Positions 30,685 to 38,324 of a stretch of DNA of 47,974 nt are shown one piece after another. The stretch lies in IMG/VR virus record IMGVR_UViG_3300044729_002597, positions 1-47,974 of that record; one strand, given 5' to 3'. Position 1 is the stretch's first letter. The number at the start of each line of letters is the position of its first letter. A program made the position numbers and the translations under genes. The stretch is from a virus. The notes beneath the pieces were generated by a model. The model saw only the letters and a list, made by a program, of their open reading frames with translations. It ran no database searches and had not been told where the DNA came from.

Positions 30685-31792
30685 CCGCCAATTCCCCTAC
30701 CACCTCGCTGAACGTCCGCCCACCTGCCGGAGCATCCAACGGCGCCGATGGCTGCAGGCTGCGGGTGCGATCGGGGAATAGGTATCGCTCGCTGGCTGTT
30801 GGTGCGGTCAGGGCACGCTGCAGCAGCCCCCTGGCCCGTTCCTCGCTGATCCCCTCCGCTTTGGCCAGGGCCCTGACTCCTGCCGCTTGCTCCTCCCGCC
30901 AGAAAGCGTTATCGAGCAGGGTGTCACGAATCACCGGGTCAGCTTCCAGCACCTCATCAGCCGGCAACGGGACCGGCGTACATCGGCATTGTGGATGGGC
31001 TGGGATGACCACCTGATCAGATGGGTAGATGCGCCCATGGCGGCTGAGGCACCAGCGGCAGGTGCGCTCATCGGTGGCGGCCACCCAGCGGATAAAGCTG
31101 AAGCCCTCGGCCAGGTTGTGATCAATGGCCCCACGGACATAGGCATTGGCCAGTTCTGACCGGGCGATCACCTCGGCACGCTGGCGGAGCCCCATCCGTG
31201 AGGTCTTGCCCGTGGGGTCGGTTGTGCCCTCTAGCGCCCCAACGATCTGCCGTTCAAGCCGCTTGGGGCCCCAGCCACGGGCGACCCCTTCGCCGACGAT
31301 TTGCGCGATCTGATCACGGAACCGTGCGGATTCACCCGACATGAAGGCAGTAGCGGTCTGAACGGCGGCACGGATCGCCAACGGATTGGCCCCGGCGAAG
31401 GCGGCGCTGGTACCGGTGACGATCGTCTGCAGCGCGGCCGCAGCTTCACCGCCGATGGCCAGAGCCTCGACTAGATCGGTGGTGAACTGGCGCTGCCAGC
31501 CGGCGATCTCTTCTGGCGGCAGGAACTGCTGAGCGTCCCGTAGGATGGCCTGGTACTTGGCGGTTGCTTCGGCGGAGCTGTAGGCGCCGGGGGCCCTGAT
31601 GGGATTGCCCTCAGGGTCAAGATCGGAGGGGCCCACGGCGTTGAGGTAGGCCGCATAGTGCCGCTTCATGTCACCTAGCACGCGATCCAGGGCGGTGCGC
31701 AGCATGGCGGTGGTGTTGGCCAGCGTGCGTGCTTCCAACTGGTCAAGGATGGCGGCGTAGTCGTCAACGACTCCGACGATGCGGGTGGTCAT
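30659..31792 (-). CDS. Head morphogenesis protein, Mu F / SPP1 gp7-like (377 aa)
   Basis: The C-terminal half holds the Mu-F signature: ARSELANAYVRGAIDH, WVAATDERTCRWCLSRHG, and PAHPQCRCTPVPL, with conserved Cys and His residues. The N-terminus is a long helical region. Proteins of this family are minor head components, often encoded after the portal, and may be ejected with DNA. Here it is separated from the portal by small genes but lies on the same strand. Confidence 0.82.
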   Translation of the reverse strand: MTTRIVGVVDDYAAILDQLEARTLANTTAMLRTALDRVLGDMKRHYAAYLNAVGPSDLDPEGNPIRAPGAYSSAEATAKYQAILRDAQQFLPPEEIAGWQRQFTTDLVEALAIGGEAAAALQTIVTGTSAAFAGANPLAIRAAVQTATAFMSGESARFRDQIAQIVGEGVARGWGPKRLERQIVGALEGTTDPTGKTSRMGLRQRAEVIARSELANAYVRGAIDHNLAEGFSFIRWVAATDERTCRWCLSRHGRIYPSDQVVIPAHPQCRCTPVPLPADEVLEADPVIRDTLLDNAFWREEQAAGVRALAKAEGISEERARGLLQRALTAPTASERYLFPDRTRSLQPSAPLDAPAGGRTFSEVVGELAARRGVAGG

Positions 31793-31795
31793 CGG

Positions 31796-32740
31796 TTAGC
31801 GGCGACCCTTTCGACCTTTTATGACTCGTTTTCTTGCGTTTTCCAGATTTGCCTCTGCCCTATTTCGATTACTTCCTGAAAGACCGGTCATTATACCAAT
31901 CGGCCGGCGTACAACTGCAGGGCTTAGTCCTATAGCTTTTCCTACTGCTCTTTGACGGTTGTAGATAGCGTTTGCAGCACTGCGAACCACGGCGCTTCTT
32001 GCGTTCAGCTTGTTACTTAAATAGGTTGAGTTCTTCGGGGCAAGGGCACGCTGCCTTCTGTCTTTAACAGCGTTCATGCTTGTATCAACCTTCTTCACCG
32101 GCTTAGCTGCTACAGCCCTCGCTTTCACCCTCGCCGTCACCGCCCCTTGCTTCAACCCCTTGGGCTTGGCCACGGTGCCCCTTGATGCCGCACCTTTCAC
32201 CGCCGCACGATTCCGCTCCTTGCTGGCCTTCAGGTAAGTACCAGCCCGCGTGACCGCCCCACGCTGGGCTGGTGATGCCCCAGGACCCGCCTTCGCCCTG
32301 GCACGCCTGAGGCTGGCCCGTGCCGCCAGCGTCCCCCCAGTGCTAAGCGGTTCTGCGCTCTTACCAGGCTTGATGCGGCCAAGCATCTGCCGCTGAATTG
32401 CCATCGTTTGCTGCCGTTGCTGCCGCGCCTTGCCACGCTTGCCGGCGCCTTCGTTCATTTTCTGGCCCGATAACCGAGCACGGGAAACACCGCCAACCTT
32501 GGGCGCCTTGATTCTGGAGCCTGGGGCCTGAGTCGGCTTGACGGTAGCGGCAGGTTTGGCCGATCCCCTCGCCTTACCACCCTTTCCCACGGTGCCAGCC
32601 CTAGGCGCTGCCGTCATCTGACTGGTCTGCGTCGCTCGCTTGTTCCCGGTTGCGGTACGCAGCCTGCCGCCCCGCGCAGTAGCTCCGGTGCCACTACTGG
32701 CAAACCTGCCACGGTTATCCCTGGAGTATTTCCTGGCCAT
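31796..32740 (-). CDS. Highly basic head-region protein, paralogue 1 (314 aa)
   Basis: Extremely rich in Arg, Lys, Ala and Gly, with hardly any acidic residues. The first 39 residues (RKYSRDNRGRFASSGTGATA then GGRLRT) are nearly identical to those of the neighbouring gene at 32773-33495, while the rest differs. The RDxxGRFA opening recurs in phage head-region proteins. A DNA-binding or capsid-internal role is likely by charge. The stop lies 3 nt before the Mu-F-like gene start. Confidence 0.55.
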   Translation of the reverse strand: MARKYSRDNRGRFASSGTGATARGGRLRTATGNKRATQTSQMTAAPRAGTVGKGGKARGSAKPAATVKPTQAPGSRIKAPKVGGVSRARLSGQKMNEGAGKRGKARQQRQQTMAIQRQMLGRIKPGKSAEPLSTGGTLAARASLRRARAKAGPGASPAQRGAVTRAGTYLKASKERNRAAVKGAASRGTVAKPKGLKQGAVTARVKARAVAAKPVKKVDTSMNAVKDRRQRALAPKNSTYLSNKLNARSAVVRSAANAIYNRQRAVGKAIGLSPAVVRRPIGIMTGLSGSNRNRAEANLENARKRVIKGRKGRR

Positions 32741-32762
32741 GCCGATCAGCCAATTCTACCCA

Positions 32763-32770
32763 AGCTTTCC
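32763..32770 (-). promoter_or_regulatory. GGAAAGCT leader element
   Basis: The minus-strand GGAAAGCT lies 23 nt upstream of the paralogue 1 start codon, between the two paralogues. Confidence 0.35.
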
Positions 32771-32772
32771 TG

Positions 32773-33495
32773 TCAACCTTTCTTGTTGCGACGCCCTTTC
32801 TTTGGTGCCCCAACAGTGTTTCGTGGCCCTGGGCGCAGATTGTTCTTCCCTCTTGACGGTTTACCAGGCCCCGTAAATGCCAGCTGGTTGCCATAGGTCA
32901 CACGGGCTCTGGCCGCAGGCTTGCTACCCTTTTCTGCTGCCGCTGTAGCTCGCTCCATGCGACGCCGAATCGCCTTGGCGCCATATCTGCTGCCGATTGT
33001 TCCCATTTCAGCTTGAGATATTAGGCGATCGGTTGGGTCCTTGGAGAATCGATTGATAATTGATTTTGCATTGCTGCGCTCAAAGCTTCGACGCGCTTTA
33101 TCAAGCTTAGGTTGTACCTTTTTTATTCTATCATTAAAGCTGGTAATAGAATTTGTGACATCTTTAAGCGAGGTATCTATTCTTCTGTCAATCTGCTTAA
33201 ATTTTGCCTTTGTGGTAGCTGCATTATATGGCTTGATATTGTTTGATGGTGACTTTTTCGCTCTGCTTAAAGGTCGGACATTATTCCTTGCGTTGATAGG
33301 TTTTGGGGATGCAACGACCTGGCGAGCCTTGCCGCTTTTTCCTACGGTGCCATCCATAGGCGTCCGCGCTATTTTCTTGGTCTGCGTGGCCCGCTTGCCG
33401 CCGCTTGCGGTCCGCAGCCGTCCCCCGCGTGCCGTCGCTCCGGTGCCGGCGCTGGCAAACCGTCCGGCATTATCCCTGGAGTATTTCCGTGCCAC
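32773..33495 (-). CDS. Highly basic head-region protein, paralogue 2 (240 aa)
   Basis: It shares the N-terminal RKYSRDNAGRFASAGTGATA and GGRLRT block with paralogue 1, then diverges into a Lys/Asn/Ser-rich AT-rich middle with helical content (DVTNSITSFNDRIKKVQPKL) and a basic end (GAPKKGRRNKKG). The GTG start sits one base after a terminator-like T-tract, with no ribosome site, so its translation start is unusual. Duplication of the N-terminus with replacement of the body is the simplest history. Confidence 0.55.
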   Translation of the reverse strand: MARKYSRDNAGRFASAGTGATARGGRLRTASGGKRATQTKKIARTPMDGTVGKSGKARQVVASPKPINARNNVRPLSRAKKSPSNNIKPYNAATTKAKFKQIDRRIDTSLKDVTNSITSFNDRIKKVQPKLDKARRSFERSNAKSIINRFSKDPTDRLISQAEMGTIGSRYGAKAIRRRMERATAAAEKGSKPAARARVTYGNQLAFTGPGKPSRGKNNLRPGPRNTVGAPKKGRRNKKG

Positions 33496-33527
33496 AAAAA
33501 AGCCCAGCCAGAGGGTACCGACTGAGC
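33496..33527 (-). terminator. Terminator-like hairpin with T-tract
   Basis: On the minus strand GCTCAGTCGG pairs (with wobbles) with CTGGCTGGGC around a 6-base loop, followed by TTTTTT. The GTG of paralogue 2 begins one base later, so this may act as an attenuator controlling the basic proteins and downstream head genes. Confidence 0.65.
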
Positions 33528-33546
33528 TTTCCGCTGTATTGCGCCG

Positions 33547-33651
33547 CTACGGCTTCTTGATCGTGCCCTTGACGCTGGGGCCGTTGATCACCTTGCGGAC
33601 GCCGTCAGGCCGAATCCGGCGACCAATGGCGGTAACGACCGGGGCGGTCAT
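33547..33651 (-). CDS. Small basic protein (34 aa)
   Basis: A 34-codon frame starting at ATG 33651 in an ATGA overlap with the 72-aa gene upstream. The product is beta-like and basic (GRRIRPDGVRKVINGP) with a Lys-Pro end. The overlap is the main reason to accept it. Confidence 0.5.
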   Translation of the reverse strand: MTAPVVTAIGRRIRPDGVRKVINGPSVKGTIKKP

Positions 33652-33866
33652 TCACCCACCACGCCGTCGCTTTCAAACTCGCCGACAACTTCCTCGGACG
33701 CGAAGTCGTCGGATTCATCTTCATCGGCAGCTAGGGATTCCAAGGTCAGCTCGGACTTGACCACTTCGAGTACGCCAACAACCTCGAACAGGCTGCATTC
33801 CGACACCTCAATCAGGTCGGTAACGGCCTCGTGTAGAGCTTCGGCAGGGGTGATGAGTTCGGACAT
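33648..33866 (-). CDS. Acidic hypothetical protein (72 aa)
   Basis: A strongly acidic, probably helical protein (SECSLFEVVGVLEVVKSELT, then an Asp/Glu-rich tail) that contrasts with the very basic proteins encoded just downstream. No family was recognised. Confidence 0.55.
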   Translation of the reverse strand: MSELITPAEALHEAVTDLIEVSECSLFEVVGVLEVVKSELTLESLAADEDESDDFASEEVVGEFESDGVVGE

Positions 33867-33887
33867 GGGGGTGGCTTGCGGTGCGCC

Positions 33888-34124
33888 TTAGTCTACCGCT
33901 TCCTGCTCCCGTCGTCTACGCATCCTGGATCGAGCAACCCGGTCCGCCCGATCGGCACGCCCCGCGTCGGTGTGCAGTCGCCAGCACTCCCAGCAGTGAT
34001 CACCGTGGGTGCCGGTGTGCTGGCGGGGGCAGCAGGTGCAGGGCCGTAGCTCTGCAGGGGGCAGCAGGCCGGCCTGACGGTCGCGGTAGCGGCGCTGACG
34101 GTCGGCTCCGGTGGGGTCAGGCAT
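33888..34124 (-). CDS. Small Cys/His-rich putative zinc-binding protein (78 aa)
   Basis: An N-terminal arginine-rich stretch (ADRQRRYRDRQAGLLPP) is followed by CTCC, an HTGTHGDHCWEC segment and a basic end. The spacing of cysteines and histidines suggests one zinc site, as in small phage zinc-ribbon proteins. This frame is preferred to the overlapping 33893-34132 frame because it keeps the cysteine pairs. Confidence 0.55.
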   Translation of the reverse strand: MPDPTGADRQRRYRDRQAGLLPPAELRPCTCCPRQHTGTHGDHCWECWRLHTDAGRADRADRVARSRMRRRREQEAVD

Positions 34125-34302
34125 TGGAGCACTTGAGCTGGGATGCCATCTTTTCCGCCATGAGACAGGTGTCTAGTTCACGCCAAGCAAGGGGGAATCC
34201 CTCGCCGGTTTCCATTGCCTCTTGATAGGCCGCTTGTGAACGCTCTGCGGCGCATCGACCGATGTTTGCCCAGGCGGATGCTTGCATGGTGGAGTCAGGC
34301 AT
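34117..34302 (-). CDS. Hypothetical protein (61 aa)
   Basis: A small helical protein (IGRCAAERSQAAYQEAMETG) of unknown family. Its ATG at 34302 overlaps the preceding stop by one base (TGATG), and its 3' end overlaps the zinc-binding gene by 8 nt. Confidence 0.5.
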   Translation of the reverse strand: MPDSTMQASAWANIGRCAAERSQAAYQEAMETGEGFPLAWRELDTCLMAEKMASQLKCSNA

Positions 34303-34598
34303 CAATCGTCGCCACTTTCTGGAGCTGCTTCTAACGCTTCAAGCAATGCTTCCATGTCAAGCAGGAATCGCTCTGCTTCACAACGAATGGCAGAAGCTGC
34401 GGTTCCTTCAGGGGTTAAATCCTGGAGAAATTCGCCAATGAAAAACACGACTTCGCCACGGGGCTTTCCGCTGGTCTGTTTCAAGAGCGGATCTTGGCCG
34501 CCTGCTTGTTTTTCGAGCTGCCAATACACCTGTTCTGTGTACATGCGGCGAGCGTCAGCAAAACCAGGATCCATGGCCGGGGAAGTTGAAGTGTTCAT
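34302..34598 (-). CDS. Hypothetical protein (98 aa)
   Basis: A helical, acidic protein (CEAERFLLDMEALLEALEAA at the end) with a beta segment (GEVVFFIGEFLQDL). No family was recognised. It is coupled to the next gene by TGATG. Confidence 0.5.
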   Translation of the reverse strand: MNTSTSPAMDPGFADARRMYTEQVYWQLEKQAGGQDPLLKQTSGKPRGEVVFFIGEFLQDLTPEGTAASAIRCEAERFLLDMEALLEALEAAPESGDD

Positions 34599-34623
34599 GG
34601 CGGGAAAGCGAAGGTGGATTGTT

Positions 34624-34639
34624 GCCGGGAAGCCCCGGC
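34624..34639 (-). repeat. GCCGGG hairpin, copy 1
   Basis: GCCGGG-loop-CCCGGC lies between the 89-aa gene stop and the 98-aa gene start. Related hairpins are at 35204-35222 and 35742-35760, each in the same position between small genes. Confidence 0.5.
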
Positions 34640-34649
34640 GGGCTGGGGG

Positions 34650-34919
34650 TCAAACTTCCGCGTAGCCTGCCGCTTTGTTCCATGCCTCGTAAGCCCGCCA
34701 CCACTTGTGGCAATGACGCTGAATCCTGCGGCAGCGTTCTTGGCCGGGCCCTGGTTCGGTTGGGCGGTTGGGGTTGGCGGTTCTGAATGGCCGACCCTGA
34801 AACAGGGAAACACGCGACCAGCGGTGATCGTCGGCTCGTTCGTTGTCAAAGGCTTTTGCTTCACTTTCGCTGGCGAAAAGCCAGACGGCCTGTTGTTCTT
34901 CGACTGAATAGATAGCCAT
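34650..34919 (-). CDS. Hypothetical protein (89 aa)
   Basis: The N-terminus AIYSVEEQQAVWLFASESEA reads like a small phage protein; the rest is Arg/Trp-rich (CRRIQRHCHKWWRAYEAWNK). No family assignment. It lies in the small-gene stretch between head and portal genes. Confidence 0.5.
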   Translation of the reverse strand: MAIYSVEEQQAVWLFASESEAKAFDNERADDHRWSRVSLFQGRPFRTANPNRPTEPGPGQERCRRIQRHCHKWWRAYEAWNKAAGYAEV

Positions 34920-34994
34920 GGTCTGAGGGTGTCGATGGTGGATAGCAGCTGAGCGCTGCAGGCTGGCCGAGGTGTCAGGGCCAGCGGGCAGGGG

Positions 34995-35174
34995 TCAAGC
35001 GGCGGCTTGCCAGCAGGTGGGGCTCCAGATCGGGTCTGGCTGGGTTGCCCCAGTGCGCTGCTTCCAGGCGTTGAACGCGGTCAAGTCGGGCAGGTTGGGG
35101 CAGGTAGCGGGACAGTTCGTCTCACCGCAGTAGAGAGAGCGGCAGGAGATGGGGAAGAAGCGTTTTTCAGGCAT
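34995..35174 (-). CDS. Conserved Cys-rich small phage protein (59 aa)
   Basis: The protein has SCRSLYCGETNCPATCPNLP, a four-cysteine pattern followed by FNAWKQRTGA and DPIWSPTCW. I recognise this as a small phage family of unknown role, probably zinc-binding. ATG 35174 is chosen because the longer frame runs through a hairpin and another gene. Confidence 0.6.
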   Translation of the reverse strand: MPEKRFFPISCRSLYCGETNCPATCPNLPDLTAFNAWKQRTGATQPDPIWSPTCWQAAA

Positions 35175-35203
35175 GACTGGCTGCTGAGAGGATTGGATTG
35201 GTT

Positions 35204-35222
35204 GCCGGGATAAGCTCCCGGC
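35204..35222 (-). repeat. GCCGGGA hairpin, copy 2
   Basis: GCCGGGA-TAAGC-TCCCGGC, a perfect 7-bp stem, lies between the stop at 35233 and the next start at 35174. It has no T-tract. Confidence 0.55.
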
Positions 35223-35232
35223 AGGCTGGGGG

Positions 35233-35391
35233 TCAGGCATGTAATTTATTGAGAACAACTTCAACCGCGACTTTGTTGATTTGGTTGTCAGACCAGTTGG
35301 GGTGGCATTCCTTAATGTCAGCGAAAAGCCGCTGCCATCCCTGAAAAAGATCATCAAGTGCGTCGGCTTTTTCTTGGCGGGTCATTGTCAT
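35233..35391 (-). CDS. Hypothetical protein (52 aa)
   Basis: A helical 52-residue protein (RQEKADALDDLFQGWQRLFA, then NQINKVAVEVVLNKLHA) starting at ATG 35391. No family was recognised. It lies directly downstream of promoter-like repeat copy 1. Confidence 0.5.
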   Translation of the reverse strand: MTMTRQEKADALDDLFQGWQRLFADIKECHPNWSDNQINKVAVEVVLNKLHA

Positions 35392-35434
35392 GGCTGGCGG
35401 TGCAAGGTGGTGGCGGCTCGGGTTCCCCCTTGCC

Positions 35435-35465
35435 TGTCTTCATACTGTAGCCGGTCCGTTACGGG
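35435..35465 (-). promoter_or_regulatory. Promoter-like intergenic repeat, copy 1
   Basis: Minus strand: CCCGTAACGGACCGGCTACA then GTATGAAGACA. It is nearly identical to 36186-36215 and related to 36711-36740. In copies 1 and 2 a TTCACAGATTGT box stands at the same distance (24 bases) on the upstream side (35489-35500 here). It precedes the 52-aa gene. Confidence 0.6.
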
Positions 35466-35509
35466 ATGGCGAGGGGATAGTGGACCGGTTCACAGATTGT
35501 CGCAATCGG

Positions 35510-35686
35510 TCAGATGCGGAACCCGACCCGCGCTTCGGCCTCCTGCTGCCAGCGCCTCAGATCGTGGCTGCGTCGCCTTGCAGCATCCCTCTCCCAGTCC
35601 TGCGACGCCTCCATATCGTCGGCTGCGGTGACGCCGTGGGCCAGGCTGGTTACTTCGTGGGCGGGAACAATGACTAGGTGATTCAT
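35510..35686 (-). CDS. Hypothetical protein (58 aa)
   Basis: The start is beta-like (NHLVIVPAHEVTSLAHGVTA), followed by a charged helix (DWERDAARRRSHDLRRWQQE). No family was recognised. It lies between hairpin copy 3 and promoter-like repeat copy 1. Confidence 0.5.
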   Translation of the reverse strand: MNHLVIVPAHEVTSLAHGVTAADDMEASQDWERDAARRRSHDLRRWQQEAEARVGFRI

Positions 35687-35741
35687 TGCCAGGGTGCTGG
35701 GTTGTTGGCTGGTTAGCTGGTGGCGGGAAAGGTGATGGGTT

Positions 35742-35760
35742 GCCGGGATAGGCTCCCGGC
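35742..35760 (-). repeat. GCCGGGA hairpin, copy 3
   Basis: GCCGGGA-TAGGC-TCCCGGC, a perfect 7-bp stem, is placed just after the stop of the 100-aa gene. It is flanked on the left by the same GGTTG as copy 2. Confidence 0.55.
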
Positions 35761-35777
35761 GATTCGCAGGGGGGAGA

Positions 35778-36080
35778 TCAGTAGATCAGCTCAATATCTG
35801 GGCTGTAACCCTGCTTGAGTATGCTTGCGTATTGCTTGCGGGCACATGGCTTGAGCGATGTGCGGCGCTGACCGTCATAGCTGGATTCAAAGGTGCGGCC
35901 ATTGGCCAGCAGAAACAAAGTTTTGCCAACAATACTTACAGCTTCTTGTTGATCGGTAGTTTCAAAGATCACTACATCTTGAGTTGTAGTGCCTTCGTTG
36001 TTGATTTCTGGCTTACATGCCAGCACGGCACGGGTGACATTGTAAGAGCCGTAGTTGCTGCGAAAGGTGGTGACGGTCAT
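35778..36080 (-). CDS. Hypothetical protein (100 aa)
   Basis: A beta-rich protein (FRSNYGSYNVTRAVLACKPE, EAVSIVGKTLFLLANGRTFE) of unknown family. ATG 36080 is used; extension to 36122 has no support. A GCCCCC/GGGGGC hairpin lies just upstream of the ATG, and promoter-like repeat copy 2 lies beyond it. Confidence 0.55.
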   Translation of the reverse strand: MTVTTFRSNYGSYNVTRAVLACKPEINNEGTTTQDVVIFETTDQQEAVSIVGKTLFLLANGRTFESSYDGQRRTSLKPCARKQYASILKQGYSPDIELIY

Positions 36081-36185
36081 GGCTGGCTGACGGAGGGTGG
36101 TGGTTGGTTGCCCCCGGACCACTGGGGGCGATTCGGCCCGGTTTTACGCCTATGGCCGGCTGGCGATCGGCGGATCTCTCCCCCG

Positions 36186-36215
36186 GTCTTCATATAGTAG
36201 CCGGTCCGTTACGGG
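36186..36215 (-). promoter_or_regulatory. Promoter-like intergenic repeat, copy 2
   Basis: Minus strand: CCCGTAACGGACCGGCTACT then ATATGAAGAC, including a -10-like TACTAT in an extended GGC context. TTCACAGATTGT stands at 36239-36250 (plus strand). The repeat runs through the last codons of the 158-aa gene and precedes the 100-aa gene. Confidence 0.6.
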
Positions 36216-36666
36216 TCAGGAGGGGGGAGACGGGACAGTTCACAGATTGTTGTGATTGGGGGACCGGTCGGCTTGCCAAACGCTCCCGCGCCTTGCGACC
36301 CTCCTGATAGCCATCTCTCCAGGCCTCAGAGCACTTGCAAAAATAGTTCCAATGCACGCCTCTCTTGCCTTTGTAGCCACGCTCAATTCCAGCGCGATAT
36401 TCATCGTGAAACGCTTCATCGAAAACAATAGTGAAGTCTCGACATAATTGATTCATCATTGAGCCGCCAAAATACTCACCACCACTTACTAGTCGCAGTA
36501 GATTGTCAACTAGTACGAATCCTTTGTATTCCCCATTGCTCGGCAAACTACTTCCATCGGTTGGGGTAATTGCATAGCGTGTTCTGCAATATGCACCAGG
36601 TAGATCGTATGGTTCGTAGCAGCTATTCCAAAACCCGTCACGGATGAAGATTGTTTGAGTTTGCAT
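36190..36666 (-). CDS. Hypothetical protein (158 aa)
   Basis: A Cys- and Tyr-containing protein (FWNSCYEPYDLPGAYCRTRY, then FDEAFHDEYRAGIERGYKGK, then KCSEAWRDGYQEGRKARERL) with no recognised family. The DNA is AT-richer than the portal gene next to it. The 3' end is overlaid by promoter-like repeat copy 2. Confidence 0.55.
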   Translation of the reverse strand: MQTQTIFIRDGFWNSCYEPYDLPGAYCRTRYAITPTDGSSLPSNGEYKGFVLVDNLLRLVSGGEYFGGSMMNQLCRDFTIVFDEAFHDEYRAGIERGYKGKRGVHWNYFCKCSEAWRDGYQEGRKARERLASRPVPQSQQSVNCPVSPLLTRNGPATI

Positions 36667-36710
36667 GACCGGAAGGCGGCGGTTCGGTGGCGGTGGCCAG
36701 GGCCTTGCCC

Positions 36711-36740
36711 TGTCTCCACATAGTAGCCGGCGCGTTACAG
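36711..36740 (-). promoter_or_regulatory. Promoter-like intergenic repeat, copy 3
   Basis: Minus strand: CTGTAACGCGCCGGCTACTA then TGTGGAGACA. It is more diverged than copies 1 and 2 but keeps GTAACG, CCGGCTACTAT and GAGACA. It lies between the portal stop and the 158-aa gene start. Confidence 0.5.
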
Positions 36741-36785
36741 CTCAGCAGCAACCAGCCCGCACACTTGGCAATCCGTCACAATCCC

Positions 36786-38282
36786 TTAGTCTTCATCCTC
36801 GCCCGGTAGCTCCTCATCCAGTGGCATGGTCAGGTCGTCCCGCTCCGGCGTCGGTGCCCCCAGCATCGGCCGCTCCCGGTTGATCCGCTCCATCTCATCC
36901 TCTGCGCTGGTGGTGATCCGATTGAAACCGCCCACCTGCAACATCTCGACCGCGCTCTGCTGGCTGATCAGCGGCTCGCCACCGGCCAAGTCCATCAAAG
37001 CCTTGGCGGCCTGCGAATCCAGTGGCGCGGCGAAGGCATTTTCGTCAACCGTCAAGCCAGCGCCTACGGCCAACTGCTCCCCGGTGTAGCGGCACCAGAT
37101 GTCAAATATGGACTGCATTACCGACTTCTTGCGTTCACTCATCGCTCTGATGCTTACCTGGGTTCGGCCGCCTTCGAGCTGGGACTGGGTGGCGGTTTTG
37201 GTGATTTTGCTTTCACCGGTCAGGAAGCCGAGCAACTGCTGATCAATCAGCTCCTTCACTTCCTTGATTTGAGCCCGCTGCTCAACCAAGGACGTGGCCG
37301 ATGGCTCGGAGAAAAAGAAGTCCCCGTCTTTGTCCACATCGACAGCCGTGTTAGGACCAATCACCAGCGGTGTGACTGCTTGGCCAGGCATTGGTGGTAA
37401 GGCACCCTTGCGCACCGGCACCGGCATGGCGCACTTGTGGGTTTTCTCCTCTAGATCGCTTGACTTGCGGAAATGCTGGAAGCAGTGCTCGACCACCTGC
37501 CGCAATGGCAGCGCACCATGACCGAAGCCGGCTTTCTCGGCCGAGTACCAGACCACCGGGCAAATGGTGAGCGGTTGCTGCCGTGAGTCTAGGTACTGCC
37601 CCTCGTCCACCACCTCCATGACCATGGAACCATCGGCACGCTTGATCAGCCGGTAGAGCGTCCATTTCCCCGGTTCAATCACCCGATAGCGCTCCTCATA
37701 TTTCACCCCAAAATCACCATCCTCGCTATCAACTTCCGCCCATTCCAGGAACGTGCAGCGGGTCACCACCTCTACAGATCCGACTACGGCGGTCTTCCAA
37801 TTCAGGCAGGTAGCACGGGTGCGGCTGACCAGGTACGGGCGCCGCTTTGCTGCTGCTTCACTGGCACCATTGGTGGGTTGGCCGTCTGGCATCTCGACCA
37901 GGATCGGGACGGCGCCATCGCGCAGACACAGGGGATCCACGGTGAGCCAGAAGGCCTCAAGTGAATTGCCCTCTAGGTCTACGTTATCCCTGTTCGCCTC
38001 AAATATTGGCGGCGGATCTTTCAACTCGGAGCGCGATAACACCCCGGCAAAACCCTCTAGACCAGCCCTGAAAAAATCGGGAAACACAGCACGGCCTAGC
38101 CGGCCCTGATAGGCTTCGGCTGGCTCGGCTGGTTCGGGCGGTAGGTACTTGCGCTTTACCTCATCGCCCTTGAGGCAATACCAGGCGTCATAGGCACGCT
38201 CCAGATCTTCCTTATGCTCCCGCAGTACCGGGTGCTGAAAACTCGGCAGCTTGGGGTCAGTTCCAGGATGACTCGACTGCAC
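36786..38282 (-). CDS. Portal protein (DUF4055-type, 498 aa)
   Basis: The sequence follows portal proteins of the DUF4055 type: ERAYDAWYCLKGDEVKRKYL near the start, AGLEGFAGVLSRSELKDPPP, DPLCLRDGAVPILVEMPDG, and a C-terminal helical region with SERKKSVMQSIFDIWCRYTG. It forms the dodecameric ring through which DNA enters the head. The start is GTG (38282), with a GGAAAGCT element 28 nt upstream. It is separated from the terminase by the sigma factor gene and three small genes. Confidence 0.82.
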   Translation of the reverse strand: MQSSHPGTDPKLPSFQHPVLREHKEDLERAYDAWYCLKGDEVKRKYLPPEPAEPAEAYQGRLGRAVFPDFFRAGLEGFAGVLSRSELKDPPPIFEANRDNVDLEGNSLEAFWLTVDPLCLRDGAVPILVEMPDGQPTNGASEAAAKRRPYLVSRTRATCLNWKTAVVGSVEVVTRCTFLEWAEVDSEDGDFGVKYEERYRVIEPGKWTLYRLIKRADGSMVMEVVDEGQYLDSRQQPLTICPVVWYSAEKAGFGHGALPLRQVVEHCFQHFRKSSDLEEKTHKCAMPVPVRKGALPPMPGQAVTPLVIGPNTAVDVDKDGDFFFSEPSATSLVEQRAQIKEVKELIDQQLLGFLTGESKITKTATQSQLEGGRTQVSIRAMSERKKSVMQSIFDIWCRYTGEQLAVGAGLTVDENAFAAPLDSQAAKALMDLAGGEPLISQQSAVEMLQVGGFNRITTSAEDEMERINRERPMLGAPTPERDDLTMPLDEELPGEDED

Positions 38283-38324
38283 CAGCGCCCACCATTAGCC
38301 TGCTACTGGAGCTTTCCTGCTGGG

